A stretch of 35,156 nucleotides of DNA from UBA7672 sp964550535. GTDB lineage: Bacteria; Pseudomonadota; Alphaproteobacteria; Caulobacterales; Hyphomonadaceae. The DNA lies in NCBI GenBank assembly GCA_964550535.1, contig CAZJZQ010000021.1, positions 1-35,156 of the forward strand, given 5' to 3'. The first letter of the stretch is position 1. Each line of letters starts with the position of its first letter. The notes below the pieces were generated by a model, which worked only from the letters and a program-made list of their open reading frames with translations, had not been told where the DNA came from and did no database searches. The translations under genes were made by a program, and so were the position numbers. Shown one piece after another: positions 15,191-21,813 of the stretch.

Positions 15191-15574
15191 ATGGGGCAGA
15201 CGATCTACAAGGTGCTGACGCGGGAGCAGTGGGCCGCAGCCGAGGCGGGCGAGCCCGTGCGTGCGCCCGTGGACGTCGCTGACGGATATGTGCATTTCTC
15301 TACCCGCGCCCAGTTGCAGAGCACGCTGGACAAGTGGTTCCGGGGACAGGAGGGTTGCGTTCTGGCCGCTTTTGACACCGACGCCTTTGAGAACGATCTC
15401 AAATGGGAGAAGGCGCGCGGCGGCGATCTGTTTCCCCATGTCTATGGCGTGGTGCATGCCGGGCAGGCGACCGCGATATGGCTGCTGGAGATGGGCGGGC
15501 ATGGCGCCCCCGTCGCCCCCGACGAAGTCACCCGCGGCCGGGACGAGCCGCCTAAACCGGGCGTTATCGCGTGA
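15191..15574 (+). CDS. DUF952 family protein
   Basis: A 127-residue protein of the DUF952 family. Typical features are the start IYKVLTREQW, the motif DGYVHFSTRAQLQSTLDKWF and the central FPHVYGVV. The fold is small and soluble; biochemical function is not established. It is translationally coupled to pyrD: the last four bases (GTGA) contain both its TGA and the GTG start of pyrD. This DUF952-pyrD pairing is seen in other alphaproteobacteria, to my knowledge, without a known reason. There is no good Shine-Dalgarno before its ATG. Confidence 0.85.
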   Translation: MGQTIYKVLTREQWAAAEAGEPVRAPVDVADGYVHFSTRAQLQSTLDKWFRGQEGCVLAAFDTDAFENDLKWEKARGGDLFPHVYGVVHAGQATAIWLLEMGGHGAPVAPDEVTRGRDEPPKPGVIA

Positions 15575-16599
15575 GCATTTTCGATCTCGCGGCCATCGGC
15601 GCGCGCAGCCTGCCCGCCGAAACCGCGCACCGCATGACCATAGCGGCGCTGGCGGCGGGCCTTGGCCCCTCGACCCCGCCGCAGGACGATCCGCGGCTGG
15701 CGGTGACGCTACCTGTGTCTGGGCTGAAGTTGCCCAACCCGGTGGGCCTCGCCGCCGGCTTCGACAAGAACGCCGAGGCTTTCCGCGCCATGCTGGGCTT
15801 CGGCTTTGGCTTTGTGGAGTGCGGCACCGTCACCCCGCGCCCGCAGGAGGNNNNNNNNNNCCGCCTCAAGGAAGATCGCGCTGTTATCAACCGCATGGGC
15901 TTCAACAATGAGGGGTTGGAGCCTTTCGTCCGCCGCCTCCGCGCAGGCGCGGCCACGGGCGTGGTCGGCGCGAATGTCGGCGCCAACAAGGACAGCGAAG
16001 ACCGCATCGCGGACTATGTGACCGGTGTGAAGAACGTTTGGGCGCACTGTTCCTACATCACCATCAACATCTCTTCGCCCAACACGCCGGGTCTGCGCGG
16101 CTTGCAGGATCGTGGCGCTCTGGAGGAGTTGCTGGGCCGCGCAGGAGAAACCGCACGCGCGATGGAGGCGGTTTCGGGCCGCCGCCCTGTCTTCCTGAAA
16201 GTCGCGCCCGACCTCGACGAGGCTGCGATTCGCGATGTGTCGGAGGTCGCGCTGGCCGCGCCCTATCTGCATGGCCTGATCGTTTCCAACACCACGATTG
16301 CGCGGCCCGATACGCTCACCAGCGCGCACAAGGGCGAGACCGGCGGCCTGTCGGGCGCGCCTTTGCTGGAGCCGTCGACGCGCGTGCTCGCGGCCTTCGC
16401 GGGCGAGATCAAGGGGCGGCTGGATCTGATTGGCGCGGGCGGCGTCGGGAGCGGCGCGGACGCGTGGAAGAAGTTGCAGGCGGGCGCATCGGCGGTGCAG
16501 CTCTATTCGGCGCTGGCTTACGAAGGTCCAGCGCTGGTCGCGCGCATCAAGGCGGAGTTGCTGGCGATCCTGAACGAAAATGACGCGCCGGCCCGGTAA
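15571..16599 (+). CDS. pyrD: Dihydroorotate dehydrogenase (quinone), class 2
   Basis: The fourth enzyme of pyrimidine synthesis: oxidises dihydroorotate to orotate and passes electrons via FMN to membrane quinone. Class 2 is shown by the N-terminal helical membrane-binding segment and the catalytic Ser in NISSPNTPGLRGLQ. FMN and substrate motifs: NPVGLAAGFDKN, RMGFNNEG, FLKVAPDLDE, IVSNTT and LIGAGGVGSGADAWKKL. It starts with a GTG overlapping the DUF952 stop. The coding sequence contains a run of 10 N (15851-15860) inside the conserved block after TPRPQE; the frame is preserved on both sides. The length shown (342 residues) is probably about four residues short for that reason. Confidence 0.95.
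   Translation: MSIFDLAAIGARSLPAETAHRMTIAALAAGLGPSTPPQDDPRLAVTLPVSGLKLPNPVGLAAGFDKNAEAFRAMLGFGFGFVECGTVTPRPQEXXXXRLKEDRAVINRMGFNNEGLEPFVRRLRAGAATGVVGANVGANKDSEDRIADYVTGVKNVWAHCSYITINISSPNTPGLRGLQDRGALEELLGRAGETARAMEAVSGRRPVFLKVAPDLDEAAIRDVSEVALAAPYLHGLIVSNTTIARPDTLTSAHKGETGGLSGAPLLEPSTRVLAAFAGEIKGRLDLIGAGGVGSGADAWKKLQAGASAVQLYSALAYEGPALVARIKAELLAILNENDAPAR
15851..15860. other. Assembly gap (10 N) inside pyrD
   Basis: Ten unknown bases. In PyrD proteins the flanking motifs RPQ and RLxxDRAxINRMG are joined by about nine residues (pattern xGNxKPRLF). Only five fit here (E plus four undetermined). The gap therefore probably stands for about 22 real bases. Confidence 0.8.
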
Positions 16600-16736
16600 G
16601 GGGCTGCGGCGCGTCAGGGGCCGGTGCGCTGGCTGCGAAGTCCGCCTTGGGGAAGTTCAGACTTCGTGGAGCGCCTGTGAAGACGGGCTGGCGGGGAGAG
16701 GAATCCGCATCCTGGAACAGCCAGCGTCCCGGAAGC

Positions 16737-16765
16737 GGGGCAGACCTGCGAGAAGGGTCCGCCCC
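16737..16765. terminator. Hairpin between convergent pyrD and the first UrcA gene
   Basis: GGGGCAGACC (16737-16746) pairs with GGTCCGCCCC (16756-16765), one mismatch, 9-base loop. There is no T-run. It lies between converging genes and could serve both. The remaining bases of 16600-16781 show nothing else. Confidence 0.45.
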
Positions 16766-16781
16766 GTAACCTGAGCGGAGA

Positions 16782-17111
16782 TCAGCCGCGGCTTTCCGCG
16801 TACGCCGCCGCGAGCGACGACGAACCGAATTTCGTGATCGTGGTCTGCATCGTCTTGTCGATGCACTGGCGGGTGAGTTGGCGCTCGTGCATCGAGCGGC
16901 CCTGGCCGGTTTCGCACTCGGCGCGGACAGCGCGCTCCAGGCGGCTCAGCAGCTTGGCCGCGCCTTCTTCAGTCTGTAGCTCTTTCGCATTGTAGGCGAA
17001 GTTGGCTGCGAATTTTTCTCCTGCCTGGGGAGCCTCGGCGTGGGCGGCGGCGGAGAGCATCAGGCCGGCGCAAGCGGCGACGGCGAGGGTGTTGGAGATC
17101 AGGTTCGTCAT
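16782..17111 (-). CDS. UrcA-family exported protein, copy 1
   Basis: A 109-residue secreted protein with a Sec signal peptide (MTNLISNTLAVAACAGLMLSA, cleavage after AHA at about residue 25). The mature part has the UrcA pattern: LQTEEGAAKLLSRLERAVRAEC, then a second Cys in LTRQCIDKTM; the two cysteines probably form a disulfide. UrcA proteins are alphaproteobacterial periplasmic proteins of unknown function. AAGGG precedes the ATG. The upstream region has a promoter-like box, an operator-like palindrome and a leader hairpin. A second, diverged family member lies 235 bases upstream on the same strand. Confidence 0.75.
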   Translation of the reverse strand: MTNLISNTLAVAACAGLMLSAAAHAEAPQAGEKFAANFAYNAKELQTEEGAAKLLSRLERAVRAECETGQGRSMHERQLTRQCIDKTMQTTITKFGSSSLAAAYAESRG

Positions 17112-17147
17112 TTTCTTTGCCCTTTTTGGCTTGTTATTTTGTATCAG

Positions 17148-17217
17148 GCCCATCGGAGCCGGTTTTTTCTTCTCGATGGGCGATAATCAATTATCGAAAA
17201 ACGATACGAACGTCAAG
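17148..17217 (-). promoter_or_regulatory. Promoter, palindrome and leader hairpin of UrcA copy 1
   Basis: Three elements on the minus strand: CTTGACGTT (plus AACGTCAAG, 17209-17217) as -35; GATAAT (17190-17195) as -10, 15 bp apart, inside a perfect palindrome CGATAAT-CA-ATTATCG (17181-17196); and an 8-bp hairpin GCCCATCG/CGATGGGC (17148-17155 with 17174-17181) in the leader. A repressor on the palindrome would cover the -10. Confidence 0.45.
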
Positions 17218-17289
17218 CGGGCGGTTTGTGAAATTTTCGGCGATACGCCGTTCTTCGCTGCGTCATGCACCAACATCCTGGCCGCAAAC

Positions 17290-17320
17290 GAAAAACGCCC
17301 GGGCGCTTGGCCCGGGCGTT
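17290..17320 (-). terminator. Intrinsic terminator of UrcA copy 2
   Basis: AACGCCCGGGC (17294-17304) and GCCCGGGCGTT (17310-17320) form a perfect 11-bp stem with a 5-base loop. The plus-strand A-run 17291-17295 reads as TTTTT after the stem on the minus strand. Confidence 0.92.
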
Positions 17321-17346
17321 CATTGAGCTTCGGAAGGAAGTTCGGC

Positions 17347-17661
17347 CTAGCGGGCGGCGACTTCGACCGGCCCGGCCGATTTGCCTTTCGCGCGGGCGTA
17401 GAGGCCGGTCGGGTCGCTGGCGGCGACGCGTTCCGTGGTTTCGTCCACGCAGGCGAGGTAGGTGTAGTAGTTCGCGCCGAACATGTCGGGCACCGAGCGG
17501 CGGCACACGCGCTCAACGGCTTTGTCCAGCGAAGCGGTATAGCTGTCGACGTTTTCAGGGGTGCTCAGGTCGGCGGGCACGGCGACCGTGATGGACGGTT
17601 CGGCATGGGCGGCTGCGGACAGGCAAAGGGCTGTGGCCGCGAGGGCGATAAAGCGTTTCAT
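17347..17661 (-). CDS. UrcA-family exported protein, copy 2
   Basis: A 104-residue secreted protein with signal peptide MKRFIALAATALCLSAAAHA. The mature sequence has the family pattern more clearly than copy 1: VPADLSTPENVDSYTASLDKAVERVC, followed by the second Cys in YLACVDET. GGAG is seven bases before the ATG and a perfect terminator follows the stop, so it is a single-gene unit despite the tandem neighbour. The upstream region shares CTTGACGTT with copy 1, suggesting common control. Function is unknown. Confidence 0.82.
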   Translation of the reverse strand: MKRFIALAATALCLSAAAHAEPSITVAVPADLSTPENVDSYTASLDKAVERVCRRSVPDMFGANYYTYLACVDETTERVAASDPTGLYARAKGKSAGPVEVAAR

Positions 17662-17680
17662 TGTCTTTCTCCGGTTTGAC

Positions 17681-17781
17681 GTTGAGAACTCAACATCCCT
17701 CTCGGAGCGTTTCCTGAGCCGCACTGAGTCTGTTCTTGTGCGATCGCGAACAGAATTATGCTGCGACGCAACAACGTCAAG
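17681..17781 (-). promoter_or_regulatory. Promoter-like region of UrcA copy 2
   Basis: CTTGACGTT (plus AACGTCAAG, 17773-17781) resembles a -35; CATAAT (17755-17760) resembles a -10 but only 14 bp away. A 6-2-6 palindrome GTTGAG-AA-CTCAAC (17681-17694) lies in the leader, 20 bases before the start codon. Confidence 0.35.
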
Positions 17782-17909
17782 TGACGCTACGTGAAATTTA
17801 CGTAGGGGCATGACGTTTTCATGTCGCCCGCGACCCGATGAACGGCTTCCGTACGACTGGCGCCCGTCCGGCGGTCATGGGAAGGCAGCGGCTGGTCGTG
17901 GAGAGCCGA

Positions 17910-18881
17910 ATGCGCGCGCTGGTCTGTGAATCGCTGGCCGGGGACTTTTCGGGAGCGGGTCTGCGCGAGTTGGCGATTCCCGTTCCGGGGCCGGGGCAGG
18001 CGCGCGTGAAGGTAGCTGCGGCCAGTCTCAATTTCCCGGACCTGCTGATGCTGCGCGGCGCCTACCAGCACAAGCCGGACCTGCCTTTCACACTGGGAAT
18101 GGATCTGGCCGGCGTCGTTGATGCGGTGGGGCCGGGCGTGGAGTCGCTTGCCGTGGGGCAGCGGGTCGCGGGCGGGGTACGCACCGGCGCCTTCGCGCAG
18201 TATGCGGCGGTGGATGCGTCGAGCCTGCATGTCGCGCCCGAGCGAATGAGCTTTGCGGAGGCGGCTGCCTATCCGGCGGCTTACATCACCGCCCACGTCG
18301 CACTGATCGACCGTGCGCGGCTGCAACCGGGCGAGACGCTGCTGGTGCATGGCGCCAGCGGCGGCGTCGGGCTCGCGGCGATAGATGTCGGCCGGATGCT
18401 GGGCGCGCGTGTGCTGGCGACGACCGGATCACCGGACAAGGCGGCGGCGCTGCGGGATGCGGGCGCGGAAGAGGTTCTCCCCGCCAGCGGGTTTCGCGAA
18501 CGGGTGAAGGAACTCACGGGCGGCAATGGCGCGGATGTGATCCTTGATGCGGTCGGCGGCGATGTGTTCGACGAGTCCACGCGCTGCATCGCGTTCGACG
18601 GGCGCCTGCTTGTCGTCGGCTTCGCGGGCGGACGCATTGCGGCTGTCGCGACCAACATTCCGCTCATCAAGGCGTTCTCGGTGATGGGCGTGCGGGCCGG
18701 CGAGTATGGCCGCCGGTATCCTGAACGCGGGAAGGCCGCGCGCGATGCGATCTGGCGATGGGCGGCGGAAGGCCGGACGCATCCGCGCGTGTTCGCCGAA
18801 CTGCCGCTCGATCGCTGGCAGGATGCGTTCGCATTGATGCGCGACCGCAAGCTGGTCGGGAAGGTCGTGCTGACGCCGTGA
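17910..18881 (+). CDS. NADPH:quinone oxidoreductase-like protein (medium-chain dehydrogenase/reductase)
   Basis: A 323-residue zinc-free member of the medium-chain dehydrogenase family, quinone oxidoreductase branch. The N-terminal GroES-like domain contains VKVAAASLNFPDLLMLRGAY and the FTLGMDLAGVV motif; the nucleotide-binding Rossmann domain starts at LLVHGASGGVGLAAI (AxxGxxG) near residue 150. Catalytic zinc ligands are absent, as expected for this branch. The end, LVGKVVLTP, is typical. The ATG at 17910 has GGAG six bases upstream; earlier in-frame starts have no such site. It converges on the receiver-protein genes with 22 bases between stops. Confidence 0.92.
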   Translation: MRALVCESLAGDFSGAGLRELAIPVPGPGQARVKVAAASLNFPDLLMLRGAYQHKPDLPFTLGMDLAGVVDAVGPGVESLAVGQRVAGGVRTGAFAQYAAVDASSLHVAPERMSFAEAAAYPAAYITAHVALIDRARLQPGETLLVHGASGGVGLAAIDVGRMLGARVLATTGSPDKAAALRDAGAEEVLPASGFRERVKELTGGNGADVILDAVGGDVFDESTRCIAFDGRLLVVGFAGGRIAAVATNIPLIKAFSVMGVRAGEYGRRYPERGKAARDAIWRWAAEGRTHPRVFAELPLDRWQDAFALMRDRKLVGKVVLTP

Positions 18882-18903
18882 GCGCCGATGCGGGCTGTAG
18901 AGC

Positions 18904-19818
18904 CTACGCCACGTCCGGGCGCGGTTCCTGTTTCGCATGGATTTTCTTGTTCACCAGGCGATCCAGTTCGTTCGCAACCGACGTGCGGTGGAGGAAAGCC
19001 TCCTCCGGCATGGCGAGGATGGAGGCGATGGTCTGGAAGTGGTGCTTGATGACGTCGACATCGTAGCTGTCGGTCATGCCCACGCCTTCGATATAGCGCA
19101 GAGCCGTATTCCACACGCGTACAATGATGTCGTCGCCCAACGCGGCGACCTCGCCGGCATACTCGTTGAGCAGACGGTACATGCCGCGAATGCCCGCCGC
19201 GCGGTCTTCTGTCGCGCGGTCCGCATAGGCGGTGAGGTTGTCGAGGATCGCGCGAAGCTTGAACGCGTTCGCGGCGGCGTTCTCGTTGATCGCCTTCACC
19301 GGCGGTTCGTCCGTCAGGCGGCGCCACGGGCCGGCGAATGCGGGGTCATCGCGGCGGCGGCGGCAGGGGCCGACATAGTTGCGGCTGTCGATGAACTTGC
19401 GCGGCCGCAGGATGACTTCCTCGATGCGCGACAGAACGCCCTGCGCCGAAACCGGCTTCAGCAGAAACTCGTTGATGCCGCAATGACGCGCCGTCATCAG
19501 CTGTTCGTGGTCGATCGTGCCGGCGAGCAGGATAACCGGCGTTTCGCGCGGCACGCCCGTCGAATTGCGGCGCAGTTCGCGGGTGAACTCCAAGCCGGTC
19601 ATGCGGCCCGCATCCCAATCCACGAAAATTACGTCCGGCTTCATGGTGCGGCCGATCTGGAACGCCTCCATGGCGCTGGCCGCGCCGGTGATGTGCGTCA
19701 CTTGCAGGCGGCGCAGGCTGTCGGCCACCACGCCGCGCATGAACGCGTTGGGATCGACGATCAGGACTTTGAGGCGCTTGAAATCTGATGGCGCCAGCGT
19801 GCGAAGGTCATCGGACAT
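18904..19818 (-). CDS. Receiver-domain protein with conserved phospho-acceptor
   Basis: A 304-residue protein: a CheY-like receiver (residues about 15-135) plus a helical C-terminal region without a recognisable output domain. Receiver residues visible: acidic Asp22 (LIVDPN), phospho-acceptor Asp67 (IFVDWDAG) and Lys121 (FLLKPVS). The conserved Thr position is Ala/Gly (ILLAGT). After the receiver comes a basic motif, NYVGPCRRRR, shared with the neighbouring paralogue. The C-terminal helices (LRAILDNLTAYADRATEDR, HHFQTIASILAMPEEAF) might form a dimerisation or partner surface. The ATG lies two bases after the upstream gene's stop, so the pair is translationally coupled. No histidine kinase is nearby. 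Confidence 0.78.
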   Translation of the reverse strand: MSDDLRTLAPSDFKRLKVLIVDPNAFMRGVVADSLRRLQVTHITGAASAMEAFQIGRTMKPDVIFVDWDAGRMTGLEFTRELRRNSTGVPRETPVILLAGTIDHEQLMTARHCGINEFLLKPVSAQGVLSRIEEVILRPRKFIDSRNYVGPCRRRRDDPAFAGPWRRLTDEPPVKAINENAAANAFKLRAILDNLTAYADRATEDRAAGIRGMYRLLNEYAGEVAALGDDIIVRVWNTALRYIEGVGMTDSYDVDVIKHHFQTIASILAMPEEAFLHRTSVANELDRLVNKKIHAKQEPRPDVA

Positions 19819-19820
19819 GA

Positions 19821-20717
19821 TCAAGCCGCCAGTTTCTTCAGAATGGCCTTGCCCAGCGCGACGGCGACGCTTTCGCGTGCGGCCTCATAGCTCGGCGGCA
19901 GCGCCGCGAGTTGTTCCAGTGCGGCGAGCGCGGTCGTCATCACATTCGGGTCGATCTGCCGGAGCGGCACGGCGACCTCGATATACTTCTCGAACGAGAT
20001 CAGTGCGCTCTTCAGCGCCTGGTCGCCGGAGGCGAGGGCGAGAATGCGGGCGGCTTGCGTCTGGGCGACGGCTCGCTTCAGCGAAAGCGCGTCTCCGTCG
20101 CGCAATTCGGCGCAGGCGATGCGCAGGTCCGCAAGCGCGATCCGGATCGGCGACTTCGCGGCTTCCTCTTCCGCGTCCACCATCGGCGTCGCGTCTTCGG
20201 AGGGCTGGTCCCCGGCGCGGCGTTTGGCGCCGTAATAGTCAGCCGGGTTTTTCCGGCGGCGGCAGGGGCCAAGATAGGCGTCGCAATCGACGAACGGGCG
20301 CGGGGTCTCGATCGTCATCTGCAGGCGCTGAAGCACCGCGGCGGGGGCCAGCGGTTTGGCGAGGAACTCGTCCACCCCGGCGTCGCGGCCGCCGATAACC
20401 AGCTGCCGGGTAAGTTTTGAGGTGACCAGCACGACGGGCAGGCGGCGCAGGTGGTTGTCCGGGCGCTGGCGCAGGCTGCGGACGAATTTCAGGCCGTCAA
20501 AGTCCTCGTTTTCTTCCCATGACAGGAAGATGAGGTCGATCGGGTTCTCGCGCAGGGTGCGCATCGCTTCGCCGCCGTCATGGGCGCAGAAGATGTTGGT
20601 GACGTTCTGACCGCGCAGGATGTCGGCGATCAGCCCGCGGGTGAAATTGTTGGTGTCGAGTATGAGAACCTGCAAGGCGCCAGCCTTCAGCGGCCGTGGT
20701 TTTCTAGGATCGTGCAT
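19821..20717 (-). CDS. Pseudo-receiver protein, paralogue of the downstream gene
   Basis: A 298-residue protein with the same plan: receiver-like domain (residues about 14-130), motif YLGPCRRRK, then a helical region (SPIRIALADLRIACAELRDGD, LISFEKYIEVAVPLRQ). In the receiver the phospho-acceptor position is Ser66 (IFLSWEEN) where the paralogue has Asp67; Asp21 (LILDTN) and the Lys of FLAKPLA remain. It is probably not phosphorylated in the usual way. The start at ATG 20717 is preceded by GGGTGG, a weak ribosome site. It is the first gene of the pair and diverges from the RHH-PII gene; the 182-base intergenic region has a three-half-site repeat. Confidence 0.75.
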   Translation of the reverse strand: MHDPRKPRPLKAGALQVLILDTNNFTRGLIADILRGQNVTNIFCAHDGGEAMRTLRENPIDLIFLSWEENEDFDGLKFVRSLRQRPDNHLRRLPVVLVTSKLTRQLVIGGRDAGVDEFLAKPLAPAAVLQRLQMTIETPRPFVDCDAYLGPCRRRKNPADYYGAKRRAGDQPSEDATPMVDAEEEAAKSPIRIALADLRIACAELRDGDALSLKRAVAQTQAARILALASGDQALKSALISFEKYIEVAVPLRQIDPNVMTTALAALEQLAALPPSYEAARESVAVALGKAILKKLAA

Positions 20718-20822
20718 TCTGCCACCCGGCGTTCCAGTCCGGGTCAGACCATAGCCAAACAAGGTAATTTTCGCGTTTAGACCGCCCCCGAACCTTTCCG
20801 CTTCCTCATTAGGAATCCCGAA

Positions 20823-20848
20823 ACAGTTGGCAAACTGTGTAAGTTTGC
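20823..20848. promoter_or_regulatory. Operator-like cluster of three AGTTTGC half-sites
   Basis: AGTTGGC (20825-20831), GCAAACT (20830-20836, the complement of AGTTTGC) and AGTTTGC (20842-20848) lie in one 24-bp stretch. They make two overlapping inverted repeats: ACAGTT-N4-AACTGT (20823-20838) and GCAAACT-N5-AGTTTGC (20830-20848). The site is in the divergent promoter region between the receiver pair and the RHH-PII gene and is a candidate site for the RHH domain. Confidence 0.6.
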
Positions 20849-20854
20849 TAAGAC
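20827..20854 (+). promoter_or_regulatory. Possible promoter of the RHH-PII gene
   Basis: TTGGCA (20827-20832, one mismatch to the -35 consensus), a 16-bp spacer and TAAGAC (20849-20854, 3 of 6). The operator-like half-sites lie over the -35 and spacer, so a bound protein would block it. Confidence 0.35.
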
Positions 20855-20899
20855 CGGGAGGGCAATAACAGATGATCACCACGGCTGGAGAGGGCGAGG

Positions 20900-21400
20900 T
20901 TGAACGACAAGCTCGACCAACGGATTCAGCTGGTAGCCTCGACCAGCTTCGGCAAAGTTGTCGATGATTGGCGCCGCCAGCAGCACGATCTGCCGTCGCG
21001 CTCGGAAGCCATCCGCCGCCTGGTGCATCTGGGCCTACAGTACAATGAGGAACAGCCCATGCGCATGATCACCGCGATTATCCGCCCCCATAAGTACGAA
21101 GCGGTACGCGACGCCCTGACCAATCTGGGCGTCTCGGGCATCACGGCGACGCAAGTCCAGGGCTTCGGCCGCCAACGCGGCCAGACCGAGTTTTACCGGG
21201 GGGCGGAATACAAGACAGCCGAAGTTCCGAAAATCCGCGTCGATGTCGCCGTCCCCTCGACCATCGCCGAAGCGGTCATCGACGCAATCCAGAAAGTGGC
21301 TGGATCCGGCAAGATCGGCGACGGGAAGATCTTTGTAACCGGCCTCACCGAAGTCGTGCGTATTCGCACAGGCGAGCGCGACGAGAAGGCGCTGGATTAG
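20900..21400 (+). CDS. Fusion of a ribbon-helix-helix DNA-binding domain and a PII signal protein
   Basis: One uninterrupted frame of 166 codons from TTG 20900 (GGAGAGGG just upstream). Residues 5-47 look like a CopG/RHH domain: strand QRIQLVAST, helix SFGKVVDDWRRQQHD, helix SRSEAIRRLVHLGL. After the linker QYNEEQP comes a full 112-residue PII (GlnB/GlnK) protein from Met54. PII residues, numbered from Met54: Gln39, Tyr51 in the T-loop RGAEY (uridylylation site in enterics), Lys58, and the GKIGDGKIF and VVRIRTGE nucleotide-binding motifs. PII trimers sense 2-oxoglutarate and ATP/ADP. ATG 21059 has its own GAGGA seven bases upstream, so a stand-alone PII could also be made. No amtB or glnA is adjacent. 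The two domains are clear; DNA binding is inferred. Confidence 0.85.
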   Translation: MNDKLDQRIQLVASTSFGKVVDDWRRQQHDLPSRSEAIRRLVHLGLQYNEEQPMRMITAIIRPHKYEAVRDALTNLGVSGITATQVQGFGRQRGQTEFYRGAEYKTAEVPKIRVDVAVPSTIAEAVIDAIQKVAGSGKIGDGKIFVTGLTEVVRIRTGERDEKALD

Positions 21401-21408
21401 GCGCGGCG

Positions 21409-21795
21409 CTATTTCCTGAACGGCGCGGACGCGAGCCGCCAGATCAGCCACAGCGGAACGACCACCAAAGCTCCGGTGAGAAGCGGCCGCCACCCGGCTC
21501 CCACCGCCCATGCTCCTACGCTCCACACGCCATGCAGCAACGCATCCAGCGTACCGCCGAGGCTGAAGCCCGGCGCGAACGGGTTGATGCCGCTGGCGTC
21601 AAGCACCGCGCCGACGACGATGCAGACCAGGACAAGCTTCAGCACCTGTTTCCAGTTCACGCTCATGACGCGCTGCCGGAAGGTGCGGCGGCCGGGCGCC
21701 ACGTCTTCGAACTTATGCGTGAGCGGCGGCAGCGTGACAGGGTGCGCTGCTGCTGGCGGAGGATCGAGTGGAGGACGGTCGCGGTGTTCGTCCAT
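21409..21795 (-). CDS. Small membrane protein, DUF6460-like
   Basis: A 128-residue protein with a Pro-rich soluble N-terminus (about 40 residues) and two hydrophobic segments: VLKLVLVCIVVGAVLDASGI (about 51-70) and LLTGALVVVPLWLIWRLA (about 105-122). The VLKL-VG-VL-A-GINPF pattern resembles DUF6460; I am not certain. AGGAA stands seven bases before the ATG. It lies 18 bases downstream of the MscS-like gene on the same strand, so it is probably co-transcribed, and converges on the PII gene with an 8-base gap. Function unknown. Confidence 0.7.
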   Translation of the reverse strand: MDEHRDRPPLDPPPAAAHPVTLPPLTHKFEDVAPGRRTFRQRVMSVNWKQVLKLVLVCIVVGAVLDASGINPFAPGFSLGGTLDALLHGVWSVGAWAVGAGWRPLLTGALVVVPLWLIWRLASAPFRK

Positions 21796-21813
21796 GGCCG
21801 TTTCCTGTGCCGG

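Noticed and set aside
12358..15218. Several 100-290-codon plus-strand frames across tex
   Set aside because: Antisense to tex; no ribosome sites or motifs.
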